From: Chalara sp. BL73
Lineage: Eukaryota; Ascomycota; Leotiomycetes; Helotiales
Direction of reading: 5' to 3'
Assembly: GCA_918026815.1 (NCBI GenBank)
Contig: CAKJVC010000143.1
Location: forward strand, 310,001-374,000
DNA length: 64,000 bases
Shown here piece by piece: positions 23,518-32,923 of this stretch. Within the stretch, counting starts at the first letter, position 1, and each line of letters opens with the position of its first letter. Under the pieces are notes generated by a model that saw only the letters and a list, made by a program, of their open reading frames with translations, was not told the DNA's origin and made no database searches. A program made the translations under genes and the position numbers.

Positions 23518-24046
23518 CGTAGTGAGAAGGTTAGGATTTGTTAGGAGATAAAGTGTGTTTGTGTAGGACTAAATAAATTCCTCCTCAACTTCGTTACTAT
23601 TTGAGATATTGGAAATTTTAGCTGATATCTACCATGGTCGTTACCAAGGCACTATTTTATGGAGGAAGTGCTACTGTAATTGGATCAAAGCACAAGCGAG
23701 TGCACTAACACTTGTTAGTAGAGTTTTATGTCATATGTACAGGGTTAAACAAGATTAGGGGTTTAGGAATCGCATCCGGGTAAGCAACTAGTAAAGTTCT
23801 GTGGATCATAGTAAAAATGTTGAACAACCAATTTTAAATGTTAAGATAGCATGTGAGGATCGACAGCTAGGGTGGTATATTCTGATTGCTAGATAAAGTA
23901 ATCTCTAAAGTTGTACAAGGTTTTAGCCCCATACTGCATCTGCTAAAACAGTATTCTAACATAAAAATCGTAAATCCTGCTTTTATATGCAAGTTATCGA
24001 TTATCAGTATTGGCAGCTATGTATATAACAGTTATCACGTGGCCAG

Positions 24047-24182
24047 CACGTGAAACAATGGGGCCTAAAATCCTACTCAACTCCGTAGCGTAGAACCTCA
24101 TCAATCAATCAAGGAACCATAATCACACAAGCAAGAACGTAGCCAATAGCTGCTACGTCTTTGCTACGTGTTAGGTTTCCGA
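24047..24182 (-). repeat. Right arm of inverted repeat flanking the MBL-like gene
   Basis: The reverse complement starts TCGGAAACCTAACACGTAGC, continues GACGTAGCAGCTATTGGCTA and TGGTTCCTTGATTGATTGAT, and ends CCCATTGTTTCACGTG, aligning with 21407-21531. I could not see a clear target-site duplication outside the arms. Confidence 0.65.
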
Positions 24183-24306
24183 CAATCAGAAGCTGAGCTT
24201 AAAAGAGACCTCTGGATCGGATATACGCTTTCATAATCTGAGATTATATTGTCAGATAATACTTTATAAAACTACAATCTTCGAAACATAAATACTTTCT
24301 TACACA

Positions 24307-24382
24307 CATGAGGCTTTAGTTCATCTAGCCAAGGTAGATAACCCAGTTTCCCCCAGTCTGTGATCGTATGTAACGCAGATAG
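24307..24382 (+). repeat. Dispersed repeat family, copy C
   Basis: CATGAGGCTTTAGTTCATCT, then GATAACCCAGTTTCCCCCAG and TGTGATCGTATGT. Third copy of the family at 8961 and 18686, ending about 30 bp before the target site of the 24.4-kb MITE. Confidence 0.6.
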
Positions 24383-24411
24383 CCGAATCAAGGCCTTACG
24401 TAATACGAGTG

Positions 24412-25045
24412 AGCCTTTACGGGTTCCAATACATTGACGCCCCGGCGTCGATTTAGAGCTGACTAAGCAGTACGTAACACCACCAAAATGATCGCGCGTC
24501 GCGTTCTACACCCACTTGCACTGTAATTTTGCCTGTAATCGATGCACGCTGGACTCAATTGCATTGCAATAATAGATTCCCTGCTTTTACCGTCGCCACT
24601 GCCTTTACAATTACCTGAGCTTTTGCTAGCAGAGCCTTTTTTCTTTTCTACGGTTATTGTAACAGTTGAGGTCGGTTAAGGACGGTTACTGTAATAGCTC
24701 AGGCTCTCACAGGCTCTCACAGGCTCTCACAGGCTTTCTGCTACCGCAGCCACAGGCTTCCAGCTACAGCACAATTGAAAGATATAAGGAACGGCTAGAG
24801 CTTTCTGAAGAAAGCAAGCTTAAGTTCTTTTCTTTTTACAAGACTCGATAGCATACTTTCAATATCAACCCATTACTATTACAACTACATTATCTTGTCA
24901 CGTGTTTCACTTGCTATATTGCAATCCCTCCTGCTGCCCTCTATTTGTTACAACGCGACGCGCGATCATTTTGGTGGTGTTACGTACTGCTTAGTCAGCT
25001 CTAAATCGACGCCGGGGCGTCAATGTATTGGAACCCAGCCTTTAC
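24412..25045. mobile_element. Young MITE with perfect 85-bp TIRs and 9-bp TSD
   Basis: AGCCTTTAC flanks a 616-bp body (24421-25036) on both sides (24412-24420 and 25037-25045). The first 85 bp (24421-24505, starting GGGTTCCAATACATTGACGC) and the last 85 bp (24952-25036) are exact reverse complements. The interior has three copies of CAGGCTCTCA at about 24700-24735 and no transposase. Perfect TIRs and TSD imply a recent insertion that has escaped mutation. Long TIRs with a 9-bp duplication point to Mutator-like transposase. The outermost GGGTTCCA is shared with the 8.1-kb element. Confidence 0.9.
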
Positions 25046-25873
25046 GAAGAACCCCTTGTTCAAGCTAACCCGCCACCCAAATATCCTTCTGTTTTTCTCC
25101 AAAGTGAAATGAATTGCGATTTTTAGAGACCTAAAAGGCCCAGATACCTGCTCTAATTCCGCGCACCTAAACTAGATCGATGTTATACTGTGGTATGTTA
25201 AACTATTACTATTTAATTATTCGACATGATAATATTTTACTCTGGAGCTATTCGTTTTAGAATACCGGTGTCGGCTTATACCTACTTGCGGCGAAGCGAT
25301 AAGTGAGATAGTCTGAAAACATGTATAGATAGGTCTTCTTAGAGACGTCAGCAGCGGTACAGATATCATTTTTACCCCAGCGAGCATCTGGTTATATACA
25401 TATGTACATGCGTTTGTGAGCAGGAAAACAAAGTCCATTCCTTACAACAGACGCAGCATATTCTGCAGAAAGCCCTTATTCATTCATAAACGGAGTTCTT
25501 TCACACATGGACAAAACGTCAAAGGTCATACTGAAAGACGGCATGTCGATTCTTTGTGCTCCATTGTACTCTCTTTCGTAGATACCTCATCTGCATATAA
25601 AGCCATTGTTGTTCTGCACCTCTCCCGTATGAGCATCTTGGCACATGAAGAATAGCATTTCCTTCTTGGATGAACAAATAATTCGTAGCGTTCATATTCT
25701 CTTTTTTTGGTTGAGCTATTCGACTCCCGTCGTAACAATGTAATTCCCATATTTGAAAGAAGAGATGCAGAACAAGATTGTTTTCTCAATCAATTAATTG
25801 GCGAGAGGCTTATTCATCACCTTGGATGGATTTAAGTCTCCCGCTCAGGGCAGAAGTGTCCCAAATCAAGAAG

Positions 25874-26521
25874 ATGTGTTGGCGTAAGGAGACACTATAC
25901 TCTGAGTGCCACTGCTTCGGCCCACCGCGATATGACCAATGCGCTTACGCAGAATCAGTCGTTCGGGCAGACGGCACACGCGTGCCTCTACAGGCGGGGT
26001 GTATGAACGTATCTAACAACGGAACTGTCGATGTCCCCGGGTTGTGCCCAAAATGTAAATATCGAAAGAAGATCCAATTAGCAAGTGTAAGTATAACGCA
26101 TTCTCCCGGCCTGGACGGCCCCCCCGTACCGCTCACCAGAGAGACGATACTGTGGAGGAAGGTGAGGCTCTCTAGCTTTGATAGAAACGAGTGGCAGGAG
26201 AGCGTGAGAGAGATACTAAGGGCGGAGAAGGGGGAGCCAAGCTGGGGTGGAAGGACCTTGAGAAAGCTGTATGATGAGCCACTGGTAAGTCCCACCGGGG
26301 TTCCTGATCCTCCTGAAGTACTTGTAGCATTGGAAAAGAGAACCTCGAAAGCTGAGACGCAGGGAGGTGGTGATCCAGTAACTGAGCAGATGCAACGCTT
26401 TAGAGATGGACTAAGGCGAGGCAAAAATGGAAATTCGACGTTGGTCAGTGGAGAGGCATTGGCAGCATGGGCAAATCTAACAAGAGGGAGAGGTGCCTCC
26501 GTGAAGCAAGATACCCTTTGA
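25874..26521 (+). CDS. Hypothetical Cys-containing protein
   Basis: An open frame of 215 codons from ATG 25874; longer versions from 25826 are possible. The N-terminal 70 residues carry seven Cys (MCWRKETLYSECHC, then QCAYAESV, GCMNVS and LCPKCKYRKK), suggesting a small metal-binding or disulfide region. There is no signal peptide. A GTAAGT donor at about 26088 with an AG acceptor 57 bp on would remove 19 codons without changing frame; both forms are open. The C-terminal part is polar (WRKVRLSSFDRNEWQESVRE) with no domain that I recognise. The minus strand is also open over 195 codons, so coding strand rests on the Cys pattern and splice signal. Confidence 0.45.
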   Translation: MCWRKETLYSECHCFGPPRYDQCAYAESVVRADGTRVPLQAGCMNVSNNGTVDVPGLCPKCKYRKKIQLASVSITHSPGLDGPPVPLTRETILWRKVRLSSFDRNEWQESVREILRAEKGEPSWGGRTLRKLYDEPLVSPTGVPDPPEVLVALEKRTSKAETQGGGDPVTEQMQRFRDGLRRGKNGNSTLVSGEALAAWANLTRGRGASVKQDTL

Positions 26522-26869
26522 TCCATCGCCAACGCTCCTCCCCCTGAAGACGAAAAAGCCGAAAATTCATTCCGAGAGTAATGGGTTTAGGTGTTGGATC
26601 TGAGAAACCTCAATGGTAAGTAGGCATTCTAAACAAGTACATACAAATTTTAACCTAATTTTAACCTAACACCCAAGCCATTGATATATAAAGCACTAAA
26701 AACCTTCATAGCTTCATAGAATCACCTTGCCTTCATTGTGTAGTTCAAACTAAAACTAAGGTTTTGGTGATAGTAGAGACTTTGATGCGATTTAAGGGCT
26801 TCTTCATATCTGTAAAGTGGTGTATTTTATTGAGTTGGGTTTCGTGGCATTAGTCTAAAAAGTGTACCT

Positions 26870-27056
26870 GTTGGTATGCCCTCTCCTTACCTTCCACGGG
26901 GCAACGGGCGTAGCTCTATAGGCCACGCTCTTGCTTTTGATGGAATGGTAATTGTTGTTGTTGCATTAGGTTCTACTTTAGATTCTACAAAATGAGGTTG
27001 TGCTGACCACGTGACTTGATGAGTTGCACACGGATCCGTAAACCTTTACTTCCTAT
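26870..27056 (+). repeat. Dispersed about 187-bp repeat, copy 1
   Basis: From GTTGGTATGCC through TCCACGGGGCAACGGGCGTA and TGTTGCATTAGGTTCTACTT to CACGGATCCGTAAACC. The same order recurs at 32738-32923 in the same orientation, with nearly all differences being transitions. Confidence 0.85.
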
Positions 27057-27356
27057 ACTAAAGACTTTTTAAAAGGCGTAAACTATTTAAAAGAACCGTA
27101 CAGGCCCGTAAAGTTGTTCCGTAAATTTTATATTAGCTTAAAATTAAAGCTTAATACTGTTTTTTTTACGTTTTTGTTGAGAATCCTTGTTCTAAGGGTT
27201 CGAGGAAGTGTCATGTATATGAGGTTAAACACGTGATGTTCCGTCACGTGGTTGACTTGGCATGGAAAACTCTGTATATAGAACGCGTAGCATACAACCC
27301 TTACTAGGGATCCCGGGTTGTGTACAACCCATGCTAGACTAAAAGGCTTGCTTTAT

Positions 27357-27890
27357 ATGGGGGCAAGCCCCCAAACCCCCGAGCCTCGCTGCGCTCGAAA
27401 ATAAAGTATTTAAAAAGTTTATAAGGGGCAAGCCCCCAAACTTCGCTGCGCTCAGAGCCTGTAAGTAATTCAAGAGCCTGTAAGTAATTCAAGAGCCTGT
27501 AAGTAATTCAAGAGCCTGTAAGTAATTCAAGAGCCTGTAAGTAATTCAAGAGCCTGTAGCATGCAAAATTGTAGTATGTAAACCTGTAAACCTGTAAACC
27601 TGTAAACCTGTAAACCTGTAGCACGTAAACTTGTAGCATGTAAACTTGTAGCATGTAAACCTGTAGTATGTAGACTTATAGTATGTAGACCTGTTGCAGG
27701 TAGACTTATAGAATGTAAGCTTGTAAGCCTGTAAGCCTGTAAACGTGCTCCTTGTAATTCTGTAGCATATTGACCTGTAAGCCTGTAAGCCTATAGCATG
27801 CAAGCCTGTAAACGCGCTGCTTGTAATTCTGTAGCATATTGACCTGTAGCATGTAAACCTATAGTATATAAACCTGCTTACACTCCTGGC
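27357..27890. repeat. Minisatellite region
   Basis: Five head-to-tail copies of the 19-mer AGAGCCTGTAAGTAATTCA fill 27454-27548. They are followed to about 27890 by degenerate CCTGTAAAC and TGTAGCATGTAAAC units. A G/C-rich palindromic word (GGGGGCAAGCCCCC) with TCGCTGCGCTC precedes them at about 27358 and recurs partly at 27424. The 85-codon minus-strand frame here only translates the repeat. Confidence 0.85.
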
Positions 27891-28390
27891 TTTTTTATTT
27901 CGCTGCGTTCAGCTTTTGCATCTAAAATCGATTAAATTGAAAGCAGTAAACTTTGTATTAAAGCTGTAAAAAGCCGTAGAATTAAGCCATAGAATTAAAT
28001 TTTACTATATGGGGGGGCGGTGCCCCCTCAACCCCCCCCCCCCCCCTTCACGTGCAATTTCACGTGACAGAATTTTCTCTCAGCCAATAATTTTGCCAAG
28101 GTTTGCCAAGAAATGCTCGGGCTTTTTTTGAACCGTAAGTAAGAGAAAAGCAAGCTTTTCAATCATATTGCTATTCAATTCAATTCTTCATTCTTTCTTC
28201 AAGCCAGCAGTTGATTTTGGTAAGTGCCCCACCAAAATATTCTGATTGGTGGCAAAATACCCGGATCGCAGGGGGAGGTCGTGTATCACTCTCCCGTACT
28301 TTCTAGTTAGCTTTAAGCTTTCCTGAACGAACTTCTGAAACGACTTACTTCTAACAAACTTGAAGCTGGAATATCGTAAGAAACAGCAAG
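27891..28390. other. Homopolymer-rich intergenic DNA and 2EXR promoter
   Basis: Contains GGGGGGGCGGTGCCCCC and a C run of about 14 at 28010-28050, then CACGTGCAATTTCACGTGAC (two CACGTG boxes). TTTTGCCAAGG at about 28092 recalls words in the 8.1-kb MITE. No gene seen. Confidence 0.4.
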
Positions 28391-29671
28391 ATGTCGGAAA
28401 CAAGCCAAAATATACTTATTCAAATACAAGACTTCTTTTGCTTTCAAGACCTTCCCGAGGAATTGCGTCGTTATATTGTGAGGATAATCTTTTTTTTTCT
28501 CGCTAACAACTCCCGGATTATACTTGTTTTATAAGTGTGTTCAAGATCTATCATTGGACAACTAAGGTATCTATATCGAGAAGTTCGCTAACTAGTCTAT
28601 TTTTAGTGGTACCATGTCCTTCCTGGTCCACGTATTGTCTACGTGCAGAGACACCTATCTTCTGGCCAAGACGCGGAAGAAGAAGAAAGGGAATCGGTAC
28701 AACACGATTCACCACTCTCCTTCCAGCCTACTTACTTCATGTCACCAACCTCAAGCGACCAAATTGTAACCATTCTACTAGTGTGTCGAGAGTCTCGTTC
28801 TGTAGCCAAAGAAAATCACACACTACTATTCCCTATGTCTTCAACGTGGTTCTCCCTCTCTAAAGACTTTCTATATCTCGACTTTGGCAAATCGCCTCAT
28901 ACATTACTATTTCGTCCAAGAGACTTTACAATCTCAATGCCCGAGCGGTCATACCTCGTTGGTAACCAGTCACTTTTGCGATATATACGTCCAGCCTTCG
29001 ATGAGCAGTTAGCAGGGAAAGTGGAGAATTTAGTAATTGCTACGTCTACGTGTCCTTCGTTAGTAGCTCCGCGGGGGGATATCGACGAATTTCGGTCGGT
29101 TTTCAAAGGAGTCAAGGTATTAGTTATTGCGGATCAACTACACAATATGTGTTCTGAGGCAGGGGAAGTGCTCATTTGGATGAGAGGCCAGCTTGGAGAT
29201 GAAATAAACGCCTCTCCGCTCTATGACAGGAGAGAAGAGAGCCATGAGCTAGAAAGAGAAAAGGCGTGTAGCCAGTCTATGAGGAATCTACTTATCTGGG
29301 AAGGGACAGGCCATGTCTCTAACAGAAACGATGCCGTGGAAGAGGTTATGCAGATATTAGAAAGATCTCCATTAAGGCTACCACTAACGATCATTAGAAA
29401 GAGCATTACTACGGTGAATATTAAGAAAAGACTTCTAGCAATTTGTGGCTCGGAAGATAATCTCGAACAGTTGAACGGCCTTAATCTTAACTTTGTTCGG
29501 GGGCATAAATACCATGGCTCTTTGAATCCGGCTCAGGTGCGTTCTTTCTTAGAGATGGCGTTAGAGAGGCAATCAATTTCTTGTAGCAGGAGACCAGGGC
29601 GTGGCTGTTATATGGAAGAGTGCTTGGGAGATAATATACCGGAGTTACTTGACAAGATTGCTGCGCTATGA
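28391..29671 (+). CDS. 2EXR domain protein
   Basis: Predicted 383-aa protein. Exon 1 (28391-28477) encodes 29 residues ending DLPEELRRYI, and exon 2 (28607-29671) opens WYHVLPGPRIVYVQRH; joined, they form the 2EXR N-terminal motif (L-P-x-E-L-R-x-x-I-W ... P-G-P-R). The second conserved block follows as VTILLVCRESRSVAKENHT, then WFSLSKDFLYLDF. The domain is abundant in ascomycetes and resembles F-box-like N-termini; its function is unknown. The intron is 129 bp with branch GCTAAC and acceptor TTTTTAG. After the domain I see no motif. A different C-terminus could be made by splicing into the overlapping frame that runs to 29921, but no strong signal supports it. Confidence 0.85.
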
Positions 29672-30882
29672 GGTGAATTTACGGGTATACGATGACGTGA
29701 AGCTTAGAATCAGATTTGGGATTGATATTTCGACTACTGTATCTAGATTTGACGTACGGGTACTATCTACGGCACTATATGACCTCAGAAACAAGATGCG
29801 GATGAGCTACTCGCCTACTTATAATTGTCCTACTTATGATTGTCTCTGTGGAGCTATTGTAGTTAACCTACTTTTCGTCCCTGGCCGAGAGATGCACCCC
29901 GTTACAGAGACAAACCTATAGATACTTTGAATTTGATCGGCTCTGGTTCTGTAAACGCATTCAAATTTCTATTTATTTTCTTCTTGGTTACTTTAACTTG
30001 TGTGCGCCTCCCGAACACTCCTGACCTCTTAATGCCGAGAGCTACGATAGGGCAATTGATATTCTATTCAGAGTATCGGCACAACCACGATGAGCGAGGC
30101 CATAGTAGACAAGATGATACAAACGGTTAGGAAAAGGTCGAAAGAAGAATTAGGCTTAATGCCCTGGCTAAAACCGATAACTAAATGATTTAGGATATTG
30201 GTGTATTGTTGTCTGAAGAAGAGTTGGATTGAAAGTGGCTCAAGTGTGACCATCGGCTCCTTACTTACTGTCATGGATCTGGGATTTCAAGAACAGGCTG
30301 ATTGAGCATAGGTGGATTCAATGCTCTGCTTCACGTTTTGTTGGCATTGTTGTTTTGTTGGTAGTTGGATCGACCCTATTGGCTAAAAAGTCCAACATGT
30401 TGTGTTGCTTCTTATTCTGGGCTGGAGCCGAATCCCCGAGTACCAAAGAAACAAAACCCACTTCCTTCTAAGCCACAACTTGTGGTATTGATAATCCAGA
30501 TTCCATTTAATACTCCTTCAGTTACGGGACTTACCAGCAAGTTCCAAAAACAAAAGGATCCCGGCAATCTCAAGCCTCAAGAACGTTTACACCTTACCAA
30601 AGTCTGCATCTTGCTGGCAGGATTACTAAGAGGATTGAAATATGAAAAACGCCTTCTGCCTCCTTTCAAACTAATACCCATAAATAGATACCTAGATAGA
30701 TATATATATCAACTTGGATACTATGGAGATGAAAAAAACCTTAGACAACTATCTTGATTCCTTTTCTCTTCAATCTATACCTCTAAATAAATACTCGAGA
30801 TCAACACTGAACCATTTGCCTTATTCTTTTACTATAGGCCACACGTCTTCCTTTACTTTCTTTTAAGCATCACACAATCGAC
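29672..30882. other. Intergenic, no supported gene
   Basis: 1.2 kb between the 2EXR gene and the deaminase-like pseudogene. A 130-codon frame (30365-30757) has a low-information, Pro/Lys/Leu-rich composition and no recognisable features. Confidence 0.45.
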
Positions 30883-32307
30883 ATGTCCCCACTCTCGTCC
30901 TTTACTCTTGTCACTTTCTTGGCAATATTCGCTCAGCTAGGACTTGCTGTCAATTTGCCAGATCCAGCAAACGAAGGCGAGTGGATGGGTATAGAACCCG
31001 AAGCCGGGGAGTTCATGGTTGGCTATTAGCCAGGAAGTAAGTGTCCGGAGTAACCTTTTTCCGATCTCAGAATATCTCATGATTTTGGTCGGAGTGCATG
31101 CTTGTGTGCTTCTAAAACATCTCTTATCGAAAACTACTGACAACCACGTTAATTAGACACTATCTTGGGTGTTTTGACCGATCAGCAACTCGCCACTGTT
31201 GCGTACGAAGCGGGGCGAGAGCTAAAAGCTCATTTAGATTACAACCGAGACTTGCTGGCTTCTAGACGCCGAGCAATAACTGTCACTGCCTGGCAGGCTG
31301 ACAATTTCGACTTTTATGTCGGTAGCTCCAATGGTCGGTATAGAGCTACTGGTCACACTGAAGCCAACATTGTCTAATATTCCGGCCGTACAATCATTGG
31401 TGGAAGAGCTGTTTCGTACACGTACGAGGGGGACACCGTCGGGATCAGAAGTTCTTGCAGAGAATGCAAAGATGTACTCGATAGGCATGGTGCGGAAGAT
31501 GCTTTTTCTTCAAATTTGCAACCAGTAGATCGCGCACCACTCCATGATGGTTGGGACGTCCGGGTAAGTTATTTGGAGGTGAGAAGCAGTTATTCTCAAA
31601 ATCTTTCTTGCGTATATATCCCATACACTAGTCTAACTCTAGATTCTCTCTTACTTAGCTAATGCTAACTGTTATTCTATTTATAGTGGTCAAGTAGTAG
31701 AGGAAGGTTCACTTATGGAAATATATACGATTGTACCGTCGCCAGAGTCACGGAAGTTCCGGCATACCCCAATGAACATCCAACTTTGCTTGAGGGGTGA
31801 GATTTGGAGTGGTCCTCTAGTCGAAATGCCTACTATTATGTCACAAAGGACGGCAGGGACACGTCATACTCAATACCAACCCGGCCGGCACGATCTGCGG
31901 GAGGTCCTGGTAAAGGAAAATCTAGCGGTCATGGTTCTAGTCGCGACAGTTCTGGTCCTGGTGGTTCTAGCAAAGGAGAATCTAGTCGTCATGGAAAAGG
32001 AGGGCGATATCGGCGCGCTGCTGTTGCTCCCCAAGCAGTCCACAACAATGCCACGGCTACGCCCAGTAGTCCAGCGGACACCTGTTCAGCGCAAGTACTA
32101 GACGGACCTGTTAACAAAAAGGTTGTTCCTGCACCGGCTAAGGCAAAACCCTTTCTTAAAGACGCGGCGAAAGGCACTAAGCAAACGGGTCAATCTGGAA
32201 AAGCACCAGCCGCCAAATCCAGTGTCAGCAAAGCCTCAAAGACAGGAGCGCAAGATACCAAGGCAATAAATCAACGAAAGAACCTTCCCAGAACTCGAGA
32301 TGAGTAA
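30883..32307 (+). pseudogene. Secreted deaminase-like gene with three in-frame stops
   Basis: Three exons are visible (30883-31036, 31157-31563, 31687-32307), with intact GTAAGT donors, TAG acceptors and consistent phases. The reading frame is interrupted by TAG at 31027, TAA at 31375 and TGA at 31798. Exon 1 encodes a signal peptide (MSPLSSFTLVTFLAIFAQLG). Exon 2 has a His-x-Glu motif (codons at 31354-31362) and, about 32 codons later, a Cys-x-x-Cys motif (31456-31467), the zinc-site layout of the cytidine-deaminase fold. Exon 3 ends in a basic Gly/Ser/Lys-rich tail. The TAG and TAA fit C-to-T change at CpA, the favoured RIP context; the TGA fits C-to-T at CpG. Effector or toxin-like use is only a possibility. 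Alternative: unrecognised splicing avoids the stops. Confidence 0.6.
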
Positions 32308-32462
32308 TCTTAAGAAGGTTTATAGCGAGCAAACTTTGATCGAACCAAGCGTTTCCAGCATCGCCGGATGAACGTAAGCCTTTTTTTATTATAGGCTGTG
32401 ACTTCCCGCAGAATCAACTCCGCGGTTCCTTACCTGTGGCATAATTCAAGCCAATGTAAGAT

Positions 32463-32503
32463 TGTTATATTGCAATCCCTCTTGCTGCCCTCTATTTGTT
32501 ACA
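32463..32503 (+). repeat. 41-bp match to the interior of the 24.4-kb MITE
   Basis: GTTATATTGCAATCCCTCTT then GCTGCCCTCTATTTGTTACA; the same stretch abuts the right TIR of the MITE at 24911-24952. The differences seen are C-to-T. No TIR follows, so it looks like a relic. Confidence 0.65.
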
Positions 32504-32737
32504 TTGCTAAAGCCGGCGAAAGCTATTGCGCGTTATTAGTTTTGCAGTTCGAAAAAAAGAAATAAATTAAAAATTGAAATTAAAAAAAATAATTTCGTTA
32601 ATTGGCTTTTTACGGATTTGCAGTATAACACGTTTGTGCTATTTGTTCTATAACGATCTGTAAAGTATCCGGTTAAATAAGTTGTAATTGATTAATTAAT
32701 TAGTAAAAAAAAAGTTTTTTGATCTGCGCTGATCAGT

Positions 32738-32923
32738 GTTGGTATGCCCCCTTTTTACTTTCCACGGGGCAACGGGCGTAGCTTTATAGGCCACGCTTTT
32801 GCTCTTGATAGATATGGTAATTGTTGTTGCATTAGGTTCTACTCTAGATTCTACAAAATGGGGTTGTGTGGACCACGTGACTTGACAAGTCATACACGGA
32901 TCCGTAAACCCCTACTTCCTACA
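32738..32923 (+). repeat. Dispersed about 187-bp repeat, copy 2
   Basis: Second copy of the repeat at 26870-27056, same orientation. It contains TTCCACGGGGCAACGGGCGT and CACGGATCCGTAAACC; most differences are C/T or G/A. Confidence 0.85.

Noticed and set aside
25945..26532. 195-codon minus-strand frame opposite the hypothetical gene
   Set aside because: The plus-strand frame has a patterned Cys region and a GTAAGT donor; the minus frame is Ser/Pro-rich antisense.
27454..27548. Short regular repeats as a CRISPR array
   Set aside because: Units are directly contiguous without spacers, and the genome is eukaryotic.
27546..27803. 85-codon minus-strand frame
   Set aside because: It is only the translation of the minisatellite units.
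30365..30757. 130-codon open frame
   Set aside because: Low-information composition, no domain and no splice signals.
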